Of a stretch of DNA of 64,000 nucleotides, positions 1-8,015 are shown piece after piece. The DNA is from Sphingomonas nostoxanthinifaciens (lineage in GTDB: Bacteria; Pseudomonadota; Alphaproteobacteria; Sphingomonadales; Sphingomonadaceae). Both the position numbers and the translations under genes were made by a program. How positions within the stretch are numbered: the first letter of the stretch is position 1; each line of letters starts with the position of its first letter. The notes beneath the pieces were generated by a model that saw only the letters and a list, made by a program, of their open reading frames with translations, made no database searches and was not told the origin of the DNA. The stretch spans positions 2,166,001 through 2,230,000 of the forward strand of contig NZ_CP082839.1 in NCBI RefSeq assembly GCF_019930585.1. The letters are read 5' to 3'.

Positions 1-2027
1 TCGCGCTGCTGCTCGTCGCCAATCTGGTGCCCGCAATGGGCCTGCTGGTCCTGCTGGCGCGGCGCATCGCGCGCGGCCGGTCCGAACGCTCGCCGCTGGG
101 GGGCAGGGGGCGGCTGCACGTGCGGCTGGTGGCCCTGTTCTCGGTCGTCGCGGCGATGCCGACCTTGCTGGTGGTGATCTTCGCCTCGCTCCTCTTCCAA
201 TATGGCGTGCAATTCTGGTTTTCGGAACGCGCCGCCACGGTGCTGCGCAATGCCGACCGGGTGGTGCAGACCTATGTCGACGAACATCGTCGCGGACTGG
301 ACGAAGACAATGTCGCCATGAGGGGCGATCTGCTGAACAATCTCGCGACCGCGCCCGCGGAGGATCCGCGGATGGCGCTCTACTTCGCCAGCCAGGTTTT
401 CTATCGCAAGCTGGATCAGGCGGCGCTGATCCAAGTGGCGCCGGATGGCAGCGAACGCCTGATCCAGGGTGCCAATCTCGACAAGCGGCCGCTTGAGGAT
501 CGCCTGCCGGCCGCCCTCATTCCCCAGCTCGCCGACGGCAAGCCGCATTCGCGCATCCTGCCCGACCATCTCGAAAGCGTGATGCGGTTCGACGAGGCAA
601 CCCACACCTATCTCTATATCTCGCGGGTCGCCGATCGCGTCGTGCTGGCGCAGGCGGGGCGGGCGAACACCGCGCTCAGCGAATATCGCCGGCTGGTGAC
701 CCGCGCGCGCACGCTTCAGCTGCGTTTCAACACCGCTTTGTTCGTCGTTTCGCTGCTGATCGTGACGCTCGCCATCTGGGTGGCGCTGGCGGTGGCGGAT
801 CGGCTGGTACGGCCGATCGGCGAGCTGGTCGGTGCAGCGCGTGCGGTGGCGGGCGGCGATCTCGCAACGCGGGTGACCGCGCCCAACCAGCATGACGAGG
901 TCGGCACGCTCGCCGCCGCCTTCAACCGCATGACCCGACGCCTGCAAGAGCAGACCGGCGCGCTCGAAAGCCGCCGCGCGCTGACCGAGGCGGTGCTGTC
1001 GGGGGTGTCGGCAGGGGTGATCTCGGTCAATCGCGAGCGCGATGTGACCCTGTTGAACCTGTCCGCCCAGGCGTTGTTGCGGGTCGATCCGACCCATGCG
1101 ATCGGCGCCAAGCTGGCGACAATCGCACCCGATCTCGATCATCTGCTCGACGGCAATGAGCGCGAGGCGGTCGTGCAGATCGAGCAGGAGGGCGAGCCCC
1201 GCACGCTCGCCGTGACGATCGTCAATGCCGGGCTCGGCCACGTTCTGACGTTCGACGACATCACGCAGCAGCTCGCCGACCAGCGACGCGCCGCCTGGGC
1301 CGACGTCGCCCGCCGCATCGCGCACGAAATCAAGAATCCGCTCACGCCGATCCAGCTCGCCGCCGAGCGGCTCCAGCGCCGTTACGGCCGCGAGATCGAG
1401 GGCGATGGCGGGACGTTCGAGCGGCTGGTGTCGACAATCGTCCGCCAGGTCGGCGACATCCGCCGCATGGTCGACGAGTTCAGCTCGTTCGCGCGCATGC
1501 CGAAGCCGCAATTCCGCACCGAGAACCCGCTGGACATTTGCCGTCAGGCCTTGTTCCTGCACGAGGTCGCGCACCCGTCGGTCCGTTTCAGCCTCGACGC
1601 ATCCGATGCGCTGCCGCCCTTGGTGTGCGACCGTCGCCAGCTCGGCCAGGCGCTCACCAACATCGTCAAGAATGCGGTCGAGGCGATCGAGGCGCGCGCC
1701 GGCGAGGGCGGGGCGGGCAATGTCGCGATGACGGTCCGCGCCGCCGATGGCCATCTGCGCATCGAGGTGGCGGATGACGGCATCGGTCTGCCGCCCGATC
1801 GCGACCGGCTGACCGAACCTTATGTCACCACCCGTGCGCGCGGGACCGGCCTCGGCCTCGCGATCGTCAGTCGCATCGTCGAGGAGCATCAGGGAACGAT
1901 GGTGTTCAGCGACCGGCCCGGCGGCGGCACGGTCGTCGGCCTCGATTTCGACCTCGCCGCGCTCGCTCGACTGATCGACACGCCTGCCGACGCCTTTCCT
2001 CAACTCGTAACGGCCGGGAGCCGCTGA
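1..2027 (+). CDS. ntrY: NtrY-type nitrogen sensor histidine kinase, 5' partial
   Basis: Membrane sensor kinase of the NtrY/NtrX system, which phosphorylates NtrX. The reading frame is already open at base 3 and encodes a hydrophobic segment (ALLLVANLVP), so the true start lies upstream of the window; the GTG at 27 is not taken as the start. Visible order: membrane segments with a periplasmic loop (about 140-720), last membrane helix (about 725-795), HAMP (to about 950), PAS-like region (about 960-1290), H-box AHEIKNPLTP with the phospho-accepting His at 1323-1325, N-box NIVKNAVEA (about 1660-1690), and G-boxes DDGIGLP and GTGLGLAIV (about 1774-1870). The stop lies 4 nt before ntrX, which implies one operon. 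The HEIKNPLTP H-box and the ntrX neighbour make NtrY much more likely than NtrB. Confidence 0.95.
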   Translation, partial: ALLLVANLVPAMGLLVLLARRIARGRSERSPLGGRGRLHVRLVALFSVVAAMPTLLVVIFASLLFQYGVQFWFSERAATVLRNADRVVQTYVDEHRRGLDEDNVAMRGDLLNNLATAPAEDPRMALYFASQVFYRKLDQAALIQVAPDGSERLIQGANLDKRPLEDRLPAALIPQLADGKPHSRILPDHLESVMRFDEATHTYLYISRVADRVVLAQAGRANTALSEYRRLVTRARTLQLRFNTALFVVSLLIVTLAIWVALAVADRLVRPIGELVGAARAVAGGDLATRVTAPNQHDEVGTLAAAFNRMTRRLQEQTGALESRRALTEAVLSGVSAGVISVNRERDVTLLNLSAQALLRVDPTHAIGAKLATIAPDLDHLLDGNEREAVVQIEQEGEPRTLAVTIVNAGLGHVLTFDDITQQLADQRRAAWADVARRIAHEIKNPLTPIQLAAERLQRRYGREIEGDGGTFERLVSTIVRQVGDIRRMVDEFSSFARMPKPQFRTENPLDICRQALFLHEVAHPSVRFSLDASDALPPLVCDRRQLGQALTNIVKNAVEAIEARAGEGGAGNVAMTVRAADGHLRIEVADDGIGLPPDRDRLTEPYVTTRARGTGLGLAIVSRIVEEHQGTMVFSDRPGGGTVVGLDFDLAALARLIDTPADAFPQLVTAGSR

Positions 2028-2031
2028 AAAC

Positions 2032-3417
2032 ATGGCCTTGGACATCCTCGTCGTCGACGACGAAGCCGACATCCGCGAACTGGTCGCGGGCGTGCTGGAG
2101 GACGAGGGCTATCAGCCTCGCACCGCCGCCGACGCTGACGCGACGCTGGCCGCGCTCGGCGAACGACGACCGAGCCTTGTGCTGCTCGACGTGTGGCTGC
2201 AGGGCTCGCGCCTCGACGGCCTGCAACTCCTGTCGGAGATCAAGCGGCGCGATCCGACATTGCCGGTGATCGTCTTTTCCGGACATGGCACGATCGATAC
2301 CGCGGTGGCGGCGGTGCGTCAGGGCGCGGTCGACTTCATCGAAAAGCCGTTCGAAAGCTCGCGCCTGCTTCACCTCGTGGCGCGCGCGACCGAGACCGAC
2401 CGGCTGCGGCGCGAGAATGCGAGCCTGCGCGAGCGAGTGGGGCCGGAGGACGAACTGACCGGGACCAGCGCCGCGATCAACCAGGTGCGCGCCACGCTGA
2501 AGCGCGTCGCCGCCACCGGCAGCCGCGTCCTCATTTCGGGTGCGGCCGGCGCCGGCAAGGAGGTCGCCGCCCGCCTGCTTCACAAGTGGAGCACGCGCGA
2601 ACAAGGCTCGTTCACCGTCGTCTCCGCTGCGCGCATGTCGCCCGAGCGGGTCGAGGAGGAATTGTTCGGCGCGGAGGAGGGGGGCGAGATGGCCCGCCCC
2701 GGCCTGCTGGAACAGGCGCATGGCGGCACTTTGTTTCTCGACGAGATTGCGGACATGCCGCTGTCGACCCAAGCCAAGATCCTGCGCGTGCTGACCGATC
2801 AGAGCTTCACCCGCGTCGGCGGCACGCGCACGGTGAAGGTCGACGTGCGCGTCGTGTCCGCCACCTCGCGCGATCTGGCGAGCGAGATCGCCGCCGGGCG
2901 CTTCCGCGAGGATCTCTATTACCGCCTCAACGTCGTGCCGGTGCAGATGCCCCCGCTGGAGCAGCGGCGCGAGGACGTGCCGACGCTCGCCGCTTATTTC
3001 GCGGCCCGCTATGCGGCGGAACGACGCGTGCCGACCCCCGAGCTCAGCGCCGAGGCGGTCGCGGCACTGCAGGCCTATGAATGGCCGGGCAACGTCCGCC
3101 AGCTGCGCAACGTGATCGAGCGCACGATCATCCTCGCGCCGCTCGACCGCATCGGCCGGATCGACGCCGACATGCTGCCGCCCGAGGTTGTGTCCGGCCA
3201 GGCCGAGATCGTGCCGGGCGACGCCGGCCGCTCGATCATGGGGACGCCGCTGCGCGAGGCGCGCGAGACGTTCGAGCGCGAATATCTGCGCGTCCAGATC
3301 CGTCGGTTCTCGGGCAATATCAGCCGCACCGCGACGTTCATCGGCATGGAGCGCTCGGCGCTTCATCGCAAACTCAAGAGCCTCGGGCTCGCGGACACGC
3401 GATCCGAGGAGGACTGA
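2032..3417 (+). CDS. ntrX: NtrX-type response regulator without GAFTGA loop
   Basis: Cytoplasmic response regulator paired with NtrY, 461 aa. Receiver domain residues 1-115 with phospho-acceptor Asp53 (VLLDVW) and Lys105 (EKPFE); AAA+ domain about 140-370 with Walker A GAAGAGKE at 170-177 and Walker B GTLFLDE at 232-238; Fis-type helix-turn-helix at the C terminus (RTATFIGMERSALHRKL). The stretch after ELFG reads AEEGGEMARPGLLEQ. The GAFTGA loop needed to remodel sigma-54 RNA polymerase is therefore absent. This is a recognised trait of many alphaproteobacterial NtrX proteins and suggests DNA binding without classical sigma-54 activation. It starts 4 nt after ntrY. Confidence 0.95.
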   Translation: MALDILVVDDEADIRELVAGVLEDEGYQPRTAADADATLAALGERRPSLVLLDVWLQGSRLDGLQLLSEIKRRDPTLPVIVFSGHGTIDTAVAAVRQGAVDFIEKPFESSRLLHLVARATETDRLRRENASLRERVGPEDELTGTSAAINQVRATLKRVAATGSRVLISGAAGAGKEVAARLLHKWSTREQGSFTVVSAARMSPERVEEELFGAEEGGEMARPGLLEQAHGGTLFLDEIADMPLSTQAKILRVLTDQSFTRVGGTRTVKVDVRVVSATSRDLASEIAAGRFREDLYYRLNVVPVQMPPLEQRREDVPTLAAYFAARYAAERRVPTPELSAEAVAALQAYEWPGNVRQLRNVIERTIILAPLDRIGRIDADMLPPEVVSGQAEIVPGDAGRSIMGTPLREARETFEREYLRVQIRRFSGNISRTATFIGMERSALHRKLKSLGLADTRSEED

Positions 3418-3427
3418 GAAGGCGTCA

Positions 3428-3449
3428 TCCCGATAGGTCCGATTCGGGA
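3428..3449 (+). terminator. weak hairpin after ntrX
   Basis: The inverted repeat TCCCGA / TCGGGA (3428-3433 and 3444-3449, 10-nt loop) lies 10 nt after the ntrX stop. No T-run follows, so it is at most a weak or Rho-assisted terminator separating ntrYX from hfq. Confidence 0.3.
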
Positions 3450-3597
3450 CTGGTTACGATACTGAAACGATTCCGTGCCTTGTGCTGCATCGCAACAGAT
3501 CCTATTTCGCTCGGGTTCCGGCAAACGGTCGGGGCGCATGGCGCCGCCAAAGGCGCCAGCGGGCAATGACCCGCCAATCATAGAAGGACCACGCGCA

Positions 3598-4098
3598 ATG
3601 GCGGACAAGGTCAACAATCTTCAAGACATCTTCCTGAACACGCTCCGCAAATCCAAGACGCCGGTGACGATGTTCCTGGTAAAGGGTGTGAAACTCCAGG
3701 GGATCATCACCTGGTTCGACAATTTCTCCGTGCTGCTGCGCCGGGATGGCCAGAGCCAGCTGATCTACAAGCACGCAATCTCCACCGTCATGCCGGCGCA
3801 CCCGATCGACCTGAGCGAGGCCGAGAAGAAGCTGGAGGATCGCAAGTCCCCGTTGCTGCAGGAAATATTCCTCGCTGCGGTGCGCAAGTCGGGCGATCCG
3901 GTGACGATGTTCCTCGTCAACGGCGTGATGCTGCAGGGCGAGATCGCGGCCTATGATCTGTTCTGCATGCTGCTCCGTCGCGACGGCATGAGCCAGTTGG
4001 TCTACAAGCACGCAATCTCCACGGTGCAGCCGCTGCGCCCGCTCAACCTGATGAGCGGCGAGGAGGATGACGAGGGCGACGACGAAGACGAGGGGTGA
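3598..4098 (+). CDS. hfq: RNA chaperone Hfq with two tandem Sm domains
   Basis: RNA chaperone that helps small RNAs pair with mRNAs. The protein is 166 aa, about twice the length of usual Hfq, because it holds two Sm/Hfq domains in one chain: about residues 6-66 and 86-144. Each has the Hfq signatures: [11 protein letters not shown] versus [25 protein letters not shown] versus [14 protein letters not shown], and the Sm2 motif YKHAISTV twice (57-64 and 136-143). A charged linker joins the domains, and the tail (155-165) is almost all Asp/Glu. ATG at 3598 is preceded by AAGGA at a 10-nt spacing. Two-domain Hfq is known in sphingomonads and Zymomonas. A trimer of such chains would rebuild the usual six-domain ring (inference). 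hflX follows, as in many bacteria. Confidence 0.95.
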   Translation: MADKVNNLQDIFLNTLRKSKTPVTMFLVKGVKLQGIITWFDNFSVLLRRDGQSQLIYKHAISTVMPAHPIDLSEAEKKLEDRKSPLLQEIFLAAVRKSGDPVTMFLVNGVMLQGEIAAYDLFCMLLRRDGMSQLVYKHAISTVQPLRPLNLMSGEEDDEGDDEDEG

Positions 4099-4171
4099 TG
4101 CGCGCAACCCTCAACTTCCTCAACTTCGTCCTCCCACTGGCGTCGGCGCGGCGCCGCCCTACATGGTGTGA

Positions 4172-5497
4172 ATGAGCGGATTCGGACGCGAGCAGACTGA
4201 CGAGGTCCGGCATGGCGCACGCGCGGTGATCGCGCTGCCCGAGCTTGGCCAGACGATGCGCGACAGCGCGGCGCGGCTCGAGGAGGCAAGCGGTCTTGCC
4301 GCCGCGATCGGGCTTCACGTGGTCGATGCCGAGGCGTTCCGCGTACGCGCGCCCAAGCCGGCGACCTTGTTCGGATCGGGACAGGTCGAGCAGATTGCCA
4401 CCTCGGCCCGGATGCACGATGCCGAACTGGTGGTGGTCGATGCCGCGCTCACGCCCGTCCAACAGCAGAACCTTGAAAAAGCCTGCGAAGCCAAGGTGAT
4501 CGACCGGACCGGATTGATCCTGGAAATCTTCGGCGAGCGCGCGGCGACCGCCGAGGGACGGCTGCAGGTCGAATTGGCGCATCTCGACTATCAGGCTGGT
4601 CGACTCGTCCGGTCATGGACCCACTTGGAACGCCAACGCGGCGGCTTCGGCTTCCTCGGCGGCCCCGGCGAGACGCAGATCGAGGCTGACCGCCGCATGA
4701 TCCGCGACCGCATGGCCAAAATTCGGCGCGAACTCGAGCAGGTGCGCAAGACGCGCGGGCTCCATCGCGCGCGGCGCGAACGCGCGCCGTGGCCGGTCGT
4801 GGCGCTGGTCGGCTACACCAATTCCGGCAAGTCGACATTGTTCAACCGCATGACCGGCGCCGACGTGATGGCGGAAAACCTGTTGTTCGCGACGCTCGAT
4901 CCGACGATGCGGCAGGTGTCGCTGCCGGGGCTCGACAAGGCGATCCTCTCCGACACGGTGGGTTTCGTCTCCGATCTGCCGACCCAGCTCGTCGCCGCCT
5001 TCCGCGCGACGCTTGAAGAGGTGACCGCCGCCGATCTCGTTCTCCACGTGCGCGATATCGCCCATCCCGACAGCGAGGCGCAGCGCGCCGACGTGCTGGC
5101 GGTGCTGGCCGAGATCGGCCTGATGTCGGGCGAGGGGGAGGATGACGTTCCGCTGATCGAAGTGTGGAACAAGCTCGACCTGCTCGATGAGGTGACACGC
5201 GAGGACGTGGCGGCCGAAGCGGCGCGCCGGGCCGATGTGGTCGCCATCTCGGCGCGCACCGGCGACGGCGTCGATGCGCTACGCCGGACCGTGGCGGAGC
5301 GGCTGCTGGCAGGTGCGCGCGTCCACAAATTGGCGGTGGCGGCGACGGACGGCGAGACGCTGGCGTGGCTGCACCAGCATGGCGAGGTGCTCGATCAGGC
5401 GCTCGACGGCGAGACGATCAGCCTCGACGTGCGGCTTTCGCCCGACGAATGGGGCCGGTTCGAGGCCAAGCAGGGGATCAGGCCGGCCGCTTTTTGA
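4172..5497 (+). CDS. hflX: GTPase HflX
   Basis: Ribosome-associated GTPase, linked in other bacteria to splitting or rescue of stalled ribosomes. It has 441 aa. The HflX N-terminal domain (residues 15-200) contains the family block LFGSGQVEQI and the glycine-rich GGFGFLGGPGETQIE (157-171). The G domain follows with G1 GYTNSGKST (214-222), G3 DTVGF and G4 NKLD (about 330). ATG at 4172 follows a weak upstream region 73 nt after hfq, so it is probably co-transcribed. Its last 20 nt overlap the end of convergent mazG. Confidence 0.95.
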   Translation: MSGFGREQTDEVRHGARAVIALPELGQTMRDSAARLEEASGLAAAIGLHVVDAEAFRVRAPKPATLFGSGQVEQIATSARMHDAELVVVDAALTPVQQQNLEKACEAKVIDRTGLILEIFGERAATAEGRLQVELAHLDYQAGRLVRSWTHLERQRGGFGFLGGPGETQIEADRRMIRDRMAKIRRELEQVRKTRGLHRARRERAPWPVVALVGYTNSGKSTLFNRMTGADVMAENLLFATLDPTMRQVSLPGLDKAILSDTVGFVSDLPTQLVAAFRATLEEVTAADLVLHVRDIAHPDSEAQRADVLAVLAEIGLMSGEGEDDVPLIEVWNKLDLLDEVTREDVAAEAARRADVVAISARTGDGVDALRRTVAERLLAGARVHKLAVAATDGETLAWLHQHGEVLDQALDGETISLDVRLSPDEWGRFEAKQGIRPAAF

Positions 5498-6263
5498 CGG
5501 TCTGCCAAAGCCGCTCCTTGTCTTCGAGCGTCAGCGCGGCGAAGCCGTCGCCGGCAATCGCCTCCATCGCGCGGAAGCGGCGCTCGAACTTGGCATTGGC
5601 GGCGCGCAGGGCGACCTCGGGATCGTGGCCGAGCTTGCGCGCCCAGTTGACGACCGCGAACAGCAGGTCGCCAATCTCTTCCTCCCGAGCCGCGGCATCG
5701 GGCGCGGCGGCGACCTCGGCGGCTTCCTCGTCGATCTTGGCGCGCGCGCCCTCGGCATCGGGCCAGTCGAAGCCGGTCCGCGCGGCGCGCTTCTGCAATT
5801 TCTCGGCCCGCATCAGCGCCGGCAGCGCTAGCGCGACCCCGGCGAGGGCGCTGGGATCGTCGGCTTTGGCGGCGCGCTCGGCGGCCTTGATCGCTTCCCA
5901 CTGATGATGGCCACCGGCGCCGTCGCCGAAGACATGCGGGTGGCGACGCTCCATCTTCTCGGAAATCGCCGTGGCGACATCGGCCAGCGCGAAGGCGCCA
6001 CGTTCCTCGGCCATGCGCGCATGGAACACGACCTGGAGCAGCAAGTCGCCGAGCTCGTCGCGCAGCTCCGCCATATCGTCGCGCGCGCAGGCGTCCGCGA
6101 CCTCATAGGCCTCCTCGATCGTATAGGGCGCGATCGTCGCGAAGGTCTGCGCAACGTCCCATGCGCAACCACGCTCGGGATCGCGCAACCGCGCCATGAT
6201 CGCGACCAGCCGCATCATGCTCGCCAAAGTGGGGTGGCCGGCTTCAGCCTCGGGTAGCACCAT
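5478..6263 (-). CDS. mazG: nucleoside triphosphate pyrophosphohydrolase MazG
   Basis: House-cleaning pyrophosphohydrolase that converts (d)NTPs to NMPs and PPi. It has 261 aa with two MazG repeats. The first repeat has the metal-binding pattern EEAYEVADA followed by ELRDELGDLLLQVVFHA (about residues 50-85); the second has EEAAEVAAA and EEEIGDLLFAVVNWA near 180-210. It is the last gene of the long - strand run, but an A/T palindrome just upstream (6275-6288) suggests its own promoter. The 3' end overlaps convergent hflX by 20 nt. Confidence 0.93.
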   Translation of the reverse strand: MVLPEAEAGHPTLASMMRLVAIMARLRDPERGCAWDVAQTFATIAPYTIEEAYEVADACARDDMAELRDELGDLLLQVVFHARMAEERGAFALADVATAISEKMERRHPHVFGDGAGGHHQWEAIKAAERAAKADDPSALAGVALALPALMRAEKLQKRAARTGFDWPDAEGARAKIDEEAAEVAAAPDAAAREEEIGDLLFAVVNWARKLGHDPEVALRAANAKFERRFRAMEAIAGDGFAALTLEDKERLWQTVKKRPA

Positions 6264-6274
6264 CTTCTATCTCG

Positions 6275-6288
6275 ATAATATATATTAT
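6275..6288. promoter_or_regulatory. 14-bp A/T palindrome upstream of mazG
   Basis: ATAATATATATTAT is a perfect 14-bp palindrome in otherwise GC-rich DNA, 11 nt upstream of the mazG start codon and inside the 41-nt gap to the small membrane-protein gene. It can serve as a -10 region or a symmetric protein-binding site. No matching -35 element is clear. Confidence 0.45.
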
Positions 6289-6304
6289 GTTAAATGAAGA
6301 CATA

Positions 6305-6481
6305 TCAGCGGAGGTGGAGGACCAAGGTCACCGCACCCCACAGGATCGCGATGATCCCTGCCCACAGCAACGCCAGCCGCAGCATCGTCGCGCCGCCCAG
6401 CCGTCGCCGCCACAGCCCGCTGCCGAAGAGAATGAGCGCGCCGAGGATCGCGACGATGCCGGGCAGAACATCCGCGCTCAT
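6305..6481 (-). CDS. small two-helix membrane protein
   Basis: A 58-aa protein starting MSADVLPGIVAILGALILF. It is almost entirely two hydrophobic helices (about residues 6-22 and 33-54) joined by a short basic loop (WRRRLGG). The start codon overlaps the stop of the MBL-fold gene as ATGA, so it is translationally coupled in the same operon. No function is recognised. The coupling and clean two-helix pattern argue that it is a real gene. Confidence 0.75.
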   Translation of the reverse strand: MSADVLPGIVAILGALILFGSGLWRRRLGGATMLRLALLWAGIIAILWGAVTLVLHLR

Positions 6482-7245
6482 GCGAGCGTGACCGTGAGCC
6501 CGTCGAAGCCCGGCTCGACGTCGTCCGGCAGTTCGTTCGCCAGCGCGCGGTAATCCATCGACTGATCCATGTGCGTCAGGATGGTTCGGCGTGGCCGCAC
6601 CTGCGCGATCGCATCCAGCGTCACCGCAAGATGAGCATGCGTCGGATGCGGCGCGCGGCGCAGCGCGTCGGCGATCCACAGATCGAGCCCCGCGAAGAGG
6701 CTTGCCATCTCAGGCGTAAAGCTATGGAAATCGGTGGCATAGCCGGCGCTGACGCCATCATGGTCGAAGCGTAGGCCCGCCGACGTGATCGCGCCGTGCG
6801 GCTGATCGACGGTGCGCACGCGGATGTCGCCGATCATGACGTCGTCCGCCAGATCGTGCGCTGCCACCGTTGCCGGATAGCCATGCCGCCCGGCGAAGAC
6901 ATAGGCGAAGCGTTTCCGCAGCAGGTCGAGCGTCTCCCGCCGCCCATAGCCGGGCACCGCCGCGCCGCGCAGATGGAAGACTTGGCGAAGATCGTCGATG
7001 CCGTGGGTGTGATCGGCATGCTCGTGCGTCCAGATCACCGCATCGATCCGTTCGACCTCGGCCGCCAACAACTGCGCGCGCATATCCGGGCCCGTATCGA
7101 CAAGGATCGTCGTCGTCGCGCTTTCGACGAGGATTGACGCGCGCGTGCGTTGGTTACGCGGATCGTCGGCATCGCAGTCGCCCCATTCGCCGCCGATCCG
7201 CGGCACCCCCGACGACGTGCCGCAGCCGAGGATCGTGATCCTCAC
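6478..7245 (-). CDS. MBL-fold metallo-hydrolase, PhnP-like
   Basis: Metal-dependent hydrolase of the metallo-beta-lactamase fold, 255 aa. It begins VRITILGCGTSSGVPR, a start typical of the PhnP/phosphoribosyl cyclic phosphodiesterase-like group. The metal motif is HEHADH (in WTHEHADHTHGID), with later ligands in DQPH and LTHMD. The GTG start at 7245 overlaps the tatD stop as GTGA. Conserved neighbours tatD and metG match the arrangement common in alphaproteobacteria. The natural substrate cannot be told from the sequence. Confidence 0.9.
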   Translation of the reverse strand: MRITILGCGTSSGVPRIGGEWGDCDADDPRNQRTRASILVESATTTILVDTGPDMRAQLLAAEVERIDAVIWTHEHADHTHGIDDLRQVFHLRGAAVPGYGRRETLDLLRKRFAYVFAGRHGYPATVAAHDLADDVMIGDIRVRTVDQPHGAITSAGLRFDHDGVSAGYATDFHSFTPEMASLFAGLDLWIADALRRAPHPTHAHLAVTLDAIAQVRPRRTILTHMDQSMDYRALANELPDDVEPGFDGLTVTLA

Positions 7246-8015
7246 GCAGCTTTTCCGAACAATCGAAAGAAGTTGTGCGCCGTCCTTTCCATCAGGTCGG
7301 CGACATCCTCGCCGCGCAGCTTGGCGAGGAAAGCGGCGGTATCGGCGACGAACGCGGGCTCTCCGGTCTTGCCGCGATGCGGGACCGGCGCGAGGAACGG
7401 TGCATCGGTTTCGATCAGCAGCCGATCCGCCGGCAGGGTCGCCGCGGTGGCCTGCAGCGCCGTCGCATTCTTGAACGTGACGATGCCCGAGATCGAGATG
7501 AACAGCCCCAATTCCAGCGCCTTGGCGGCGAATTCGGCGCTGGCGGTGAAGCAGTGGATCAAAGCCGGGAAGACGCCCTGCTCCATCTCCTCGGTCAGGA
7601 TCGCCGCGGTATCCGCCTCGGCATCGCGCGTGTGGATGATGAGCGGCAGCCCGGTCATGCGCGAGGCGGCGATATGCGCACGGAAGCTCGCCTGCTGCCG
7701 CGCCCGGTCCGAATGGTCGTAATAATAATCGAGCCCGGTCTCGCCGATCCCGATCACGCGCGGATGCGCCGCCACCGCGACCAGCCGCGCGGTATCCACA
7801 TCCGGATGCGCGTCCGCCTCGTGCGGGTGGATGCCGACCGAGGCCCACACGTCGGGCTCGCGCTCCGCAGTCGCGATGATGGCGTCCCATTCGCGCTCGC
7901 GCGTCGCGATGTTGAGCATCCCCGTCACGCCGCGCGCCCGCGCCCGCGCCAACACCGCCGGCTGCTCTTCGACCAGCCCCTTATAGTTCAGGTGGCAGTG
8001 GCTATCGATCAGCAT
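7242..8015 (-). CDS. tatD: TatD-family metal-dependent DNase
   Basis: TatD-type metallo-hydrolase, in characterised members a 3'-5' exonuclease on DNA/RNA. It has 257 aa. It opens MLIDSHCHL with the HxH metal pair at residues 6 and 8. The family blocks VGIHPHEA, IGETGLDYYYD (metal-bridging Glu), IIHTRDAE, HCFTAS and LLIETDAPFLAP are all present. The ATG overlaps the metG stop as TGATG. No separate ribosome-binding site is obvious, consistent with coupling. Confidence 0.94.
   Translation of the reverse strand: MLIDSHCHLNYKGLVEEQPAVLARARARGVTGMLNIATREREWDAIIATAEREPDVWASVGIHPHEADAHPDVDTARLVAVAAHPRVIGIGETGLDYYYDHSDRARQQASFRAHIAASRMTGLPLIIHTRDAEADTAAILTEEMEQGVFPALIHCFTASAEFAAKALELGLFISISGIVTFKNATALQATAATLPADRLLIETDAPFLAPVPHRGKTGEPAFVADTAAFLAKLRGEDVADLMERTAHNFFRLFGKAA

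Noticed and set aside
1906..3366. Long open frame on the - strand opposite ntrX (486 codons)
   Set aside because: Antisense to a clear response-regulator gene. It is Arg/His-rich with no domain, a product of high G+C codon bias.
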